Assembly (NCBI GenBank): GCA_050734915.1
Contig: JBOHUX010000035.1
Location: forward strand, 1-16,819
Direction of reading: 5' to 3'
From: JBOHUX01 sp050734915
GTDB lineage: Bacteria; Chloroflexota; Dormibacteria; Dormibacterales; Dormibacteraceae
DNA length: 16,819 bases
A program made the position numbers and the translations under genes. Of the stretch, positions 7,953 through 14,511 are shown piece after piece. How positions within the stretch are numbered: the first letter of the stretch is position 1; each line of letters starts with the position of its first letter. A model generated the notes under the pieces. The model did not search any database and had not been told where the DNA came from. It worked only from the letters and a program-made list of their open reading frames with translations.

Positions 7953-8849
7953 TCAGGCCTCGACGCCGTGGGCGCTCAGGTGCTCGAGGAATCCGCGCGG
8001 CCTGAACCCGAAGCTCGTCTCCACCGAGTCGAGCCCGGTGGCGTTGTCGAATTGGAACAGCTCGAGCGCCGCCGGCGTGAGCGGGGGCCGGGGCAGGAGC
8101 GCGGTCATCAGCGCCGCCTCGAGGCGGGCCGCCGGCATCGGCACCGGCACCAGGAGGCGATGGGCCCCCATCGCCCCCCGGATCGCCGAGAGGATCTCTC
8201 GGAAACGCATCCGCTCCGCCCCTCCCAGCGGGATCGCGCGGCCGAGGGGAGCCGGGTCACCGAGGCTGCGCACGAGGCAGCTGACCAGGTCTTCGATCCA
8301 GAGCGGCTGAAACGCCACGTCGCCACCGAGCACGGGGAGCACGGGCGAGCGGCGGGTGAGCCGGACGAGCGCGGCCACGAACGGCGCCCCGTCCCCGAAC
8401 AGCACCGACGGCTGGAGGATCACGTGGGGGATGCCGCACCCCCGGACCGCCTCCTCCATCCCCCATCTGGTCGCCATGTAGGTGCCCGGTTTCGAGGGCC
8501 GTGTGCCAAGCCCCGACATGACCACCAGCCGCTCGACACCCGCTCCCCGAGCCGCGGTGACCAGGTTCTCGGTGCCGACCCGGTTGGCGCGATCGTAGGC
8601 TCCCCGATAAGGCTCCTTGCGATCGGCGGTGATGGCGGCCGCGTGAACGACGGCGCTGGCCCCCTCGAGAGCGGCGCCGAGGGTCGCCGGGCGCGTCAGG
8701 TCGCCCGCCACAAGCTCCACCCCGGGCGGGGCGTTGGCCCCCCCCCGAACCTCGCGAACCAGGGCCCGCACCGGCGTCCGCCCCTCGGCGACCAGTCGCC
8801 TCAGCAGGTGGCTCCCGACGAAGCCGCCGGCGCCGGTGAGCACGATCAT
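7953..8849 (-). CDS. NAD(P)-binding extended SDR, NDUFA9/NmrA-like
   Basis: A 298-residue Rossmann-fold protein. The dinucleotide motif TGAGGFVGSH is at residues 5-14, VVHAAAIT at about 67-74 corresponds to the NNAG-like region, and the catalytic position reads Y124-M-A-T-R128, so the usual YxxxK lysine is Arg. Together with the FQPLWIEDLVSCLV segment this places it among atypical SDRs such as NDUFA9-like proteins, which often bind NAD(P) without classical dehydrogenase activity. The start is ATG with GGGAGGT about 12 bases upstream. It follows yceI on the same strand with 99 bases between, and has its own candidate promoter. The substrate is unknown. Confidence 0.85.
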   Translation of the reverse strand: MIVLTGAGGFVGSHLLRRLVAEGRTPVRALVREVRGGANAPPGVELVAGDLTRPATLGAALEGASAVVHAAAITADRKEPYRGAYDRANRVGTENLVTAARGAGVERLVVMSGLGTRPSKPGTYMATRWGMEEAVRGCGIPHVILQPSVLFGDGAPFVAALVRLTRRSPVLPVLGGDVAFQPLWIEDLVSCLVRSLGDPAPLGRAIPLGGAERMRFREILSAIRGAMGAHRLLVPVPMPAARLEAALMTALLPRPPLTPAALELFQFDNATGLDSVETSFGFRPRGFLEHLSAHGVEA

Positions 8850-8899
8850 GCCCGCGCGCCTACCTCCCGTCCAGCTTCGAAGCCTTGTCGCGTGCCCCG

Positions 8900-8905
8900 A
8901 TCATA
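8900..8905 (-). promoter_or_regulatory. Candidate -10 element TATGAT for the SDR gene
   Basis: TATGAT on the minus strand matches the -10 consensus at five of six positions, striking in such GC-rich DNA. It lies about 50 bases before the ATG at 8849, leaving room for the GGGAGGT ribosome site. No strong -35 is visible at 16-18 bases. Confidence 0.35.
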
Positions 8906-8948
8906 GCCAGGAGCCTTGGAGGTCGGTGCGGATCGGCACCCCGGCGGC

Positions 8949-9503
8949 TCAGGAGGCGATGGTCGTCTCCTCCACCTTGCGGACTAGGGCAGCCTCGATC
9001 TCGAGCTTGACCGAGTCCGCGACCAGCAGCCGGCCCGCCTCGAGCACCTGATTCCAGGTCAGGCCCCAGTCCTTGCGGCTGAGCTGCCCGGTCGCGCTGA
9101 TGCCGACCCGCTCGAACCCCCAGGGATCCTGGAAGGGATCCCCCTCCACCTCCACGTCCAGCTCGATCGGCCGCGTCGTGCCCTTGATGGTGAGGTCGCC
9201 GGTGACCCTGTGCCTTCTCTGACCGGCCGCCCGCGCGGCCGTCGCCCGGAAGGTCATCTGCGGGTACGTATCACTCTCCAGGAAGTCACCCGAGCGCAGG
9301 TGCTTGTCGCGGTCCTCGACGCCGGTGTCGATGCTCGCCGTGTCGACGGTCACCTCGGCGGTCAGCCGGCCGGGATCGGACTCGTCCACCTCCACGTGGC
9401 CCGCGAAGCGGGCGAACTGCCCGCGGACGTTGGTGACCATCATGTGCTTGGTCACGAATCCGATCCGGCTGTGCCGGGGGTCGAGGTCGTAGCGCTTGGT
9501 CAT
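8949..9503 (-). CDS. YceI family protein
   Basis: A 184-residue lipocalin-like beta-barrel protein of the YceI family. Family hallmarks are the opening YDLDPRHSRIGFVTKHMMVTNVRGQF, the central VDTASIDTGVEDRDKHLRSGDFL, then GDLTIKGTTRPIELDVE and the WGLTWN turn. Known members bind polyisoprenoids or related lipids. It has no signal peptide, so it is probably cytoplasmic, as in many soil actinobacterial homologues. The start is ATG complement 9503..9501 with GGAGG seven bases upstream; the frame is open 18 codons further, but that extension lacks a ribosome site and is not family-like. It is divergent from the marR gene, with paired inverted repeats between, suggesting repression by that MarR. 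Confidence 0.93.
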   Translation of the reverse strand: MTKRYDLDPRHSRIGFVTKHMMVTNVRGQFARFAGHVEVDESDPGRLTAEVTVDTASIDTGVEDRDKHLRSGDFLESDTYPQMTFRATAARAAGQRRHRVTGDLTIKGTTRPIELDVEVEGDPFQDPWGFERVGISATGQLSRKDWGLTWNQVLEAGRLLVADSVKLEIEAALVRKVEETTIAS

Positions 9504-9537
9504 GGTCGCTCCTCCGATGATCTGGTCTCGGTAATCT

Positions 9538-9553
9538 GGTTGCCTTGGCAACC
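9538..9553. promoter_or_regulatory. Palindromic operator candidate 1 (yceI side)
   Basis: GGTTGCCTTGGCAACC: perfect 7-bp arms around two bases, containing TTGC-CTTG-GCAA. It lies 34 bases upstream of the yceI ATG. Length and symmetry fit a dimeric winged-helix (MarR) operator. Confidence 0.65.
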
Positions 9554-9587
9554 GCATCCTCCAGGAACCGGGCCGCCCACCGAATTA

Positions 9588-9599
9588 TTGCAAGCGCAA
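9588..9599. promoter_or_regulatory. Operator candidate 2 (marR side)
   Basis: TTGC-AAGC-GCAA: the same TTGC-N4-GCAA pattern as the first site, 48 bases away, and followed by CC as in site 1. It lies 31 bases before the marR GTG. Two copies in one short divergent region argue for a shared regulator. Confidence 0.55.
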
Positions 9600-9618
9600 C
9601 CAGGCGGGGCCGGGCATG

Positions 9619-9624
9619 TAGGAT
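9619..9624 (+). promoter_or_regulatory. Candidate -10 element TAGGAT of a leaderless marR transcript
   Basis: TAGGAT is followed by six bases and then the GTG at 9631. That places the expected transcription start on the start codon itself. No clear Shine-Dalgarno is otherwise present, though AGGA inside the same element could act as one. Confidence 0.4.
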
Positions 9625-9630
9625 GCGCGC

Positions 9631-10092
9631 GTGAGCAAACTGGACGGCCCGTCGTTGGAGCTCTGGACGGCGTTCCTGCAGGCCCACGCGGTCGTGCTCG
9701 GGAAGCTGGAGCGCGACCTCGTCCAGGACCGGGCGCTTCCGCTGGGCTGGTACGAGGTTCTCTTCTGGCTCTCGCGGGCGCCGGGCGGTCGGCTTAGGAT
9801 GCTGGAGCTGGCGCGGTCCGTCTTCCTCAGCAAGAGCGGACTCACGCGCCTGGTGGACCGGCTGGAGGCCGCCGGCCTGGTCCGTCGCGAATCCTGCCCC
9901 TCCGACCGCCGCGGAACGTGGACGGCCATGACCGAGGCGGGGCGGCACACCTTCCGCCGCGCGGCGCCGGTCCACGTGCGGGGGATCCGCGAGCACTTCC
10001 TCGACCGTCTGGAGGGCGTCGACGTCGAGCCCCTCCGCGAGGCCCTGGCCCGCCTCGTGGAGGACCGGGTGGCGCCGGTCCGGCGCCGTTAG
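9631..10092 (+). CDS. MarR family transcriptional regulator
   Basis: A 153-residue winged-helix regulator. Helices LPLGWYEVLFWLSRAPGG, the recognition region LRMLELARSVFLSKSGLTRLVDRLEAAGLV and the wing RRESCPSDRRGTWTAMTEAG are the standard MarR order, with dimerisation helices at both ends. The DRRGTW wing motif corresponds to the usual DRR. Such proteins are dimers that usually repress a divergent gene and themselves until a small ligand or oxidant is bound. The divergent yceI and the paired inverted repeats fit this. One Cys (in the wing, RRESCPSD) is visible; I cannot say whether it senses redox. The start is GTG. Confidence 0.93.
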   Translation: MSKLDGPSLELWTAFLQAHAVVLGKLERDLVQDRALPLGWYEVLFWLSRAPGGRLRMLELARSVFLSKSGLTRLVDRLEAAGLVRRESCPSDRRGTWTAMTEAGRHTFRRAAPVHVRGIREHFLDRLEGVDVEPLREALARLVEDRVAPVRRR

Positions 10093-10264
10093 CGGCCGAT
10101 CTGAGCGCCCGCGCCGCGCGGCCGGCTGACGCGCGCCGGAGGCGGGAGTCGCAATCCCCCGTGAGCTTCCGAGGCGGGACCCCGGCGCGGCAGCAGGACC
10201 ACGGCCACGCGGAGGGAGCACCGTCTCGCCACCACGAGGCCATGGCGCGGTTTCGTCCGGCCGA
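10093..10264. other. Intergenic region marR-mntR
   Basis: 172 bases with no gene seen. A CCGGC-N8-GCCGG inverted repeat (10122-10139) lies shortly after the marR stop and may help termination, but lacks a T-run. The right end leads into the mntR promoter. Confidence 0.4.
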
Positions 10265-10960
10265 ATGCTAGACTTAGGTATGCCTAATCGGCGGACGGCG
10301 CCGCTCTCCCGCTCCCAGGGCGACTACCTCAAAGCGCTCTACGAGCTGGGCGGATCGAAGCGCCAGGTGGGGACATCCGAGATCGCGGAGCGGCTGGATG
10401 TCCGTCCCGCCTCGGCGACCGGGATGCTCACCAAGCTCGCCCGGCTCCGGCTCGCCACCCATGACCGCTACCGGGGCGCGACGCTGAGCGATGCGGGCGA
10501 GGGGCTGGCGGTCGAGATGATCCGCCACCATCGGCTCATCGAGACCTACCTGGTGCGGGCTCTCGGCTATCGCTGGGACGAGGTGCACGAGGAGGCGGAA
10601 CGCCTCGAGCACGTGATCTCGGAGCGGATGGAGGCGGCCATGTTCGAGGCGCTCGGGCGCCCCCGCCTCGACCCCCACGGCGATCCCATCCCGACCCTGG
10701 CCGGCCGGATGGAGATTCGGAGTCTGCGCCCCCTCGACCAGTGCCGCGCCGCCGAGCGGGTGACGGTGCGCCGGGTCCTCGACCGCGACCCCGCCCGGCT
10801 TCGCGCCCTGGCCGGCCTCGACCTCACCCCGGACGCGGTGCTCGAGGTGGTCGCCGAGAGCCGCTGGGAGGGGCCGGTCGAGGTCCGCGTGAAAAGGCGG
10901 CGCCGCCGCGTCCCGCTCGGGCTGGCCCGGGCGGTCTTCGTCGAGAGGGCATCCGCCTGA
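10265..10960 (+). CDS. mntR: DtxR-family metalloregulator, MntR-like
   Basis: 231 residues from ATG 10265, or 226 from ATG 10280, which better fits the leaderless promoter. Order: winged helix (about 15-75), metal-binding dimerisation domain (80-145), and a C-terminal SH3/FeoA-like domain (about 150-228). Metal ligands of the family can be matched: Asp20 (GDYLKALYEL), His89 and Glu93 (HHRLIETYL), His108, Glu112, Glu115 and His116 (VHEEAERLEH). Iron sensors such as DtxR carry Met and Cys where this protein has Asp20 and Glu112, as in manganese sensors. This points to Mn(II), although the MntR Glu11 position is Lys here. PHGDPIP is also typical. It ends with TGA overlapping the CTG that probably starts the transporter gene. 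Confidence 0.88.
   Translation: MLDLGMPNRRTAPLSRSQGDYLKALYELGGSKRQVGTSEIAERLDVRPASATGMLTKLARLRLATHDRYRGATLSDAGEGLAVEMIRHHRLIETYLVRALGYRWDEVHEEAERLEHVISERMEAAMFEALGRPRLDPHGDPIPTLAGRMEIRSLRPLDQCRAAERVTVRRVLDRDPARLRALAGLDLTPDAVLEVVAESRWEGPVEVRVKRRRRRVPLGLARAVFVERASA
10269..10274 (+). promoter_or_regulatory. Candidate -10 element TAGACT of mntR
   Basis: TAGACT is followed by five bases and the ATG at 10280, the spacing expected for a leaderless transcript. It overlaps by one base the metal box at 10274-10287, so repressor binding would exclude RNA polymerase. Confidence 0.4.
10274..10287. promoter_or_regulatory. DtxR/MntR-type metal box over the start codon
   Basis: TTAGGTATGCCTAA: TTAGG and CCTAA arms around four bases, the core of known DtxR/IdeR-type operators (TTAGG...CCTAA). 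It contains the ATG at 10280 and directly precedes a DtxR-family gene. Autoregulation, and control of the transporter behind it, are the natural reading. Confidence 0.7.
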
Positions 10961-12312
10961 GCACCGCCGAGGAGGGCCTTCCCCATGCGGAGCTGACGCC
11001 GGAGGACCTCGTCCGCTCCCACGACCGTGCCCGCGTGCTGGATGCCCGGCGGGGCGGGCGCCGGATCTCGCTGCTCTGGCTCCTGGTCGGTCCCGGCATG
11101 CTGGCGATGCTGGGCGAGAACGACGGGCCCAGCATGCTCTCCTACGCGGCCAGCGGCGCCGCCTTCGGGGTGGGCTTCTTCCTGCCCTTCATCGCCGTCA
11201 CCTTCATCGGCGCCATGATCGTGCAGGAGATGGCGATGCGGGTGGGGGCGGTCACCCACCGGGGGTACGGCGAGCTCGTCTTCCAGCGCTTCGGAGCCAC
11301 CTGGGGGTGGCTGGCCGCCTCCGACCTCCTGATCACCAATCTGGTCACTCTGATCACCGAGTTCATCGCCATCAAGGTCGGGATGGGCTTCTTCGGCATC
11401 CCGACCCCGATCGCGGCCGCCTTCGGGATCGCGCTCGTGCTGGCCAGCATCTCGGGCGGCCGGTACTGGCGGTGGGAGCGCGTCGCGCTCACGCTGGCCG
11501 CCTTCAACCTGGTCTTCCTGGTGACCGCGGTGCTGGTGCATCCGGACGCCGGGCGCGTGGCTCGTGCGTTCGCCACCTGGACCCCGCTCCCCCACGGCTC
11601 CCCGCAGACCCTCCTGCTCCTGCTCGCGTCCGACATCGGGGCCACGGTGACGCCCTGGATGATCTTCTTCCAGCAGAGCGCGGTGGTGGACAAGGGGATG
11701 ACCCCCAGGGACATCCCCCAGGGCCGGGCGGACACCATCGCCGGCGGCGTCGTGGCCGCGGTGGCCGCCTGCGCCACGGTCGTCACCGCCGCCGCGCTCT
11801 TCGACCATCACGTGACCGTCGGCGGTCCGGGTGGGGCCGCTTTCGCCGCGGCGCTGCGCCCGGTGGCCGGGCTGCCGGTGGGGGCGATCTTCTCTCTCGG
11901 CCTCATCGAGGCGGGCGCGCTCGCCTCGCTGACGATCTCGGCCAGCACCGCCTACGCCTTCGGAGAGGCCGTCTCGGGCGCCCACAGCTTCAACCGCCGG
12001 CTCCGCGACGCGCCCCTGTTCTACGCCTTCAACACGGGCATGGCGGCGGTCGCCGCCGCCGTCGTGCTCATCCCCGGCGCGCCTCTTCTGGCGATCACGC
12101 TCAACGCCAACCTGCTGGCCACGGTGCTGATGCCGGCCGCGCTCATCTTCCTGCTCCTGCTCGCCAACGACCGGGAGCTGATGGGCTCTCGGGTCAACAC
12201 CCGGGTGGCGAACTGGGCCGGCGGCCTCACCGGGGCGCTGGTCGGGCTGGCCGGCGCCGCCTATGCCGTGGTCGCCTTCTTCAACGCCTTGACCGGCCAT
12301 CCGGGCGGCTGA
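10957..12312 (+). CDS. NRAMP-family divalent metal transporter, atypical motifs
   Basis: A multi-pass membrane protein of 451 residues if started at CTG 10957, which overlaps the mntR stop (CTGA) and has GAGAGGG seven bases upstream. The next usable start, GTG 11035, removes 26 residues and has no ribosome site. About 11 transmembrane segments are visible. TM1 reads LLVGPGMLAMLGENDGPSMLSY and TM6 reads SDIGATVTPWMIFFQQSAVVDKG. The positions matching the NRAMP hallmarks DPGN (TM1) and MPH (TM6) are therefore NDGPS and TPW. The overall layout and the GATV...QSAVV context still support NRAMP (COG1914). Placement behind an MntR-like gene suggests Mn uptake, but the altered metal site leaves the substrate open. 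It probably co-transcribes with mntR and the small gene after it. Confidence 0.85.
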   Translation: MSTAEEGLPHAELTPEDLVRSHDRARVLDARRGGRRISLLWLLVGPGMLAMLGENDGPSMLSYAASGAAFGVGFFLPFIAVTFIGAMIVQEMAMRVGAVTHRGYGELVFQRFGATWGWLAASDLLITNLVTLITEFIAIKVGMGFFGIPTPIAAAFGIALVLASISGGRYWRWERVALTLAAFNLVFLVTAVLVHPDAGRVARAFATWTPLPHGSPQTLLLLLASDIGATVTPWMIFFQQSAVVDKGMTPRDIPQGRADTIAGGVVAAVAACATVVTAAALFDHHVTVGGPGGAAFAAALRPVAGLPVGAIFSLGLIEAGALASLTISASTAYAFGEAVSGAHSFNRRLRDAPLFYAFNTGMAAVAAAVVLIPGAPLLAITLNANLLATVLMPAALIFLLLLANDRELMGSRVNTRVANWAGGLTGALVGLAGAAYAVVAFFNALTGHPGG

Positions 12313-12314
12313 GC

Positions 12315-12545
12315 GTGCGGGACGAGCTCGACGAGCAGCATCGCCGCCACCTGTTCGAGGGGGAGCCGGACGAGGACCTGGTGGAGGCGCTGGAGCCGGA
12401 CCAGCTGGTGACCGCGATGGAGCGGCACGTGCCGCCGATCCGGCTCGGCCCCTGGGCACGAACCGGCCTCTGGGCGCTGCGCGTGTTCCTGGTCGTGGTC
12501 TCGGGGCTGGTCGTCTACACGTTCGTGGTGTCCATCGCCCATTGA
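12315..12545 (+). CDS. Small single-pass membrane protein (76 aa)
   Basis: GTG two bases after the transporter stop, suggesting translational coupling. Residues 1-35 are hydrophilic and acid-rich (FEGEPDEDLVEALEPDQL). They are followed by MERHVPPIRLGPWART and one strong membrane helix at about 51-73 (LWALRVFLVVVSGLVVYTFVV), leaving a three-residue tail. Topology by the positive-inside rule (RTG before the helix) puts the acidic part in the cytoplasm. I know no named family. Its position suggests an accessory subunit or regulator of the transporter. The stop overlaps a TTG that could start hutF. Confidence 0.7.
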   Translation: MRDELDEQHRRHLFEGEPDEDLVEALEPDQLVTAMERHVPPIRLGPWARTGLWALRVFLVVVSGLVVYTFVVSIAH

Positions 12546-12553
12546 TCCGCGCT

Positions 12554-12559
12554 TACGAT
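12554..12559 (+). promoter_or_regulatory. Candidate -10 element TACGAT for hutF
   Basis: TACGAT ends nine bases before the GTG at 12569, which lacks a ribosome site. It would give a leaderless or nearly leaderless hutF transcript independent of the metal operon. No clear -35 is visible. Confidence 0.3.
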
Positions 12560-12568
12560 GGCCGCGAA

Positions 12569-13903
12569 GTGACGCGCTACCTGGCCGAGCTGGCCTGGAC
12601 CGGCTCCGGGCCGGTGCGGGAGGCGGTCCTCCTGGAGGTGGAGGGGGACCGCTTCACGGGCGTCGAGCCGGGCGCCGCGCGGCCGGCGGACGCGATCTGG
12701 CTTCCGGGCCTCACCATCCCCGGCCTCGCCAACGCCCACTCCCACGCCTTCCACCGCGCCCTCCGCGGCCGGACCCAGTCGGGCACGGGCGATTTCTGGG
12801 CCTGGCGGAACCGGATGTACGAGGTGGCAGCCTCTCTCGATCCCGACACCTATCTGGAGCTGGCGACCGCGACCTACGCGGAGATGGCGCTGGCCGGCAT
12901 CACCGCGGTGGGCGAGTTCCACTACCTGCATCACGCTCCCGGTGGCCGTCCCTACGGCGACCGCAACGAGATGGGCCGGACGCTCGTCGAGGCCGCCCGA
13001 CGGGCGGGCATCCGCATCACGCTGCTCGACACCTGCTATCTGCGCGGCGGAATCGACGGCCGACCCTCGGAGGGCGCCCAGCTTCGCTTCTCAGACGGGT
13101 CGGTCGAAGCCTGGGCCGCGCGCGTCTCCGATCTCGCCGGCGACGCCCGGGTGCGTCTGGGGGCGGCCATCCACAGCGTCCGGGCGCTGGACGAACGGTC
13201 GATGGGCGCCGTCGCCGCCTGGGCCCGGGCGCACGAGGCCCCGCTCCACTTTCACCTCTCCGAGCAGCCCGCCGAAAACGCGGCCTGTCTGGCCGCCACC
13301 GGACTCACCCCGGCGGGACTGCTGGCCAGGGCGCGCGCCCTCGGCCCCCGCTCCGCGGCGGTCCACGCCATCCACCTGACCCCCGAGGACGTCGGGCTGC
13401 TGGGACTGGCCGGGGTCGGCGCCTGCCTCTGTCCGACCACGGAGAGGGACCTCGCGGACGGGGTCGGGCCGGCCCGCCCGCTCGCCGACGCCGGCTGCCG
13501 GCTCTGCCTGGGCAGCGACTCCCACGCCGTCATCGATCTCTTCGAAGAGGCGCGCGCGCTCGAGCTCGACCAGCGGCTGGTCACCAACCATCGCGGCCTG
13601 CACACCCCCGAGGAGCTGCTCGGCGCGGCCACCGCGGGCGGCATGACCGCGCTCGGCTGGCCCGCGTCGGGGCTGGCTCCCGGGCAGCTCGCCGACTTCG
13701 TCACCGTCGACCTCGACTCGCCGCGGCTGGCCGGCGCCGAGCGCGACTCGCTGCTCGCCCAGGCCGTCTACGCCGCGGCCCCGGCCGACGTGTCCGAGGT
13801 CTTCATCGGCGGCCGGCGCGTCGTCACCGGGAAGAGGCACCTGGAGCTGGATGACGTTCCCCGGCGCCTGGCGGCCGCCATCCGGCGCGCGCTCGGGGGC
13901 TGA
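12569..13903 (+). CDS. hutF: Formimidoylglutamate deiminase HutF
   Basis: A 444-residue amidohydrolase converting N-formimidoyl-L-glutamate to N-formyl-L-glutamate and ammonia, the fourth step of histidine degradation in the formylglutamate route. Visible family marks: PGLANAHSHAFHRALRGRT with the metal ligands His57 and His59, FWAWRNRMYEVA, the metal/catalytic segment LHFHLSEQPAEN, CPTTERDLADG, and LGSDSHAVIDLFEEARALE with the metal-site Asp. GTG 12569 gives the usual N-terminus (VTRYLAELAW); TTG 12542, overlapping the previous stop, is an alternative adding nine residues. It converges with the methyltransferase-hutI-hutH operon, 17 bases away. A formylglutamate deformylase (HutG) would complete the route but is not in the window. 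Confidence 0.95.
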   Translation: MTRYLAELAWTGSGPVREAVLLEVEGDRFTGVEPGAARPADAIWLPGLTIPGLANAHSHAFHRALRGRTQSGTGDFWAWRNRMYEVAASLDPDTYLELATATYAEMALAGITAVGEFHYLHHAPGGRPYGDRNEMGRTLVEAARRAGIRITLLDTCYLRGGIDGRPSEGAQLRFSDGSVEAWAARVSDLAGDARVRLGAAIHSVRALDERSMGAVAAWARAHEAPLHFHLSEQPAENAACLAATGLTPAGLLARARALGPRSAAVHAIHLTPEDVGLLGLAGVGACLCPTTERDLADGVGPARPLADAGCRLCLGSDSHAVIDLFEEARALELDQRLVTNHRGLHTPEELLGAATAGGMTALGWPASGLAPGQLADFVTVDLDSPRLAGAERDSLLAQAVYAAAPADVSEVFIGGRRVVTGKRHLELDDVPRRLAAAIRRALGG

Positions 13904-13924
13904 GCGCCCGGCGGCCCCCCTCAG
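13895..13924. terminator. Possible bidirectional terminator between hutF and the methyltransferase gene
   Basis: GGGGG (13895-13899) can pair with the C-run at 13915-13920; alternatively CTGAG (13900-13904) pairs with CTCAG (13920-13924). Both stop codons lie in this structure. No T-run is present on either strand, so the call rests on position and symmetry. Confidence 0.25.
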
Positions 13925-14511
13925 ATCGTCGATGAACGCGGGCGCATCAGATACCAGGCGGGGTCGAGGTCGCCCTCGCCCGGCTGGACCTGGGCCACCT
14001 CGAAGTGGGGCTCCAGTGCGCGCCTCACCTCCGCGTCGGGGACGCCCGGCGGCAGCCCACCCGGGCGCCGGAAGCAGAAGAGCAGATAGCTCGCGCCGGG
14101 ACCCACCAGCGCCGCCACCCCGCGGGCGTAGTCGTCGCGGCGGCCGGCGGGCAGAGCGTGGAAGCAGCCGAGGTCGAGAACGAGGGCGAAACCGGGTTCG
14201 AGGTGAAGCGCGGGCAGGCGAGTCACGTCACCCTGGATAACCTGCACCGGGACCCCGGCGCGGGCCGCCTTGGCCCGGGCCAGGCCGACCGCCCGGCGCG
14301 CGAGGTCCACCCCCACCACCTGCCAGCCATGGCCGGCGAGGTAGACGCAGTTGGTCCCCGTCCCGCACCCGAGGTCGAGAGCGCGGCCGGGCGGCAGCGC
14401 GCCGGCGCCCTCGACGAGGGCGGTCAGCTCGGGCGGGCTGACCCCGGTGTCCCAGGGCGCGCGCCCGAAGCGGTAGGCGAGCCAGAAGAAGAGCCGCTGG
14501 ACGAGACCCAC
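13921..14511 (-). CDS. Class I SAM-dependent methyltransferase
   Basis: A 196-residue methyltransferase. SAM motif I ALDLGCGTGTNCVYLA is at about residues 44-59, the acidic motif II position is VVGVDLARRAVGLARA (65-80), GDVTRLP follows near 95-100, and motif IV is LVLDLGCFHALP. The opening WLAYRFGRAPWDTGVSPPEL resembles the TehB/thiopurine methyltransferase-like group. The start is GTG sharing one base with the hutI stop (TAGTG), so it is translated as part of the hut operon. It has no known role in histidine breakdown; the substrate is unknown. Confidence 0.88.
   Translation of the reverse strand: MGLVQRLFFWLAYRFGRAPWDTGVSPPELTALVEGAGALPPGRALDLGCGTGTNCVYLAGHGWQVVGVDLARRAVGLARAKAARAGVPVQVIQGDVTRLPALHLEPGFALVLDLGCFHALPAGRRDDYARGVAALVGPGASYLLFCFRRPGGLPPGVPDAEVRRALEPHFEVAQVQPGEGDLDPAWYLMRPRSSTI

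Noticed and set aside
9504..9557. Longer yceI start at 9557
   Set aside because: The extension would cover the operator palindrome and lacks a ribosome site; ATG 9503 has GGAGG at ideal spacing and the family N-terminus.
10567..12459. A 630-codon minus-strand open frame
   Set aside because: It is antisense to mntR, the NRAMP gene and the small gene, and its translation is low-complexity and domain-free.
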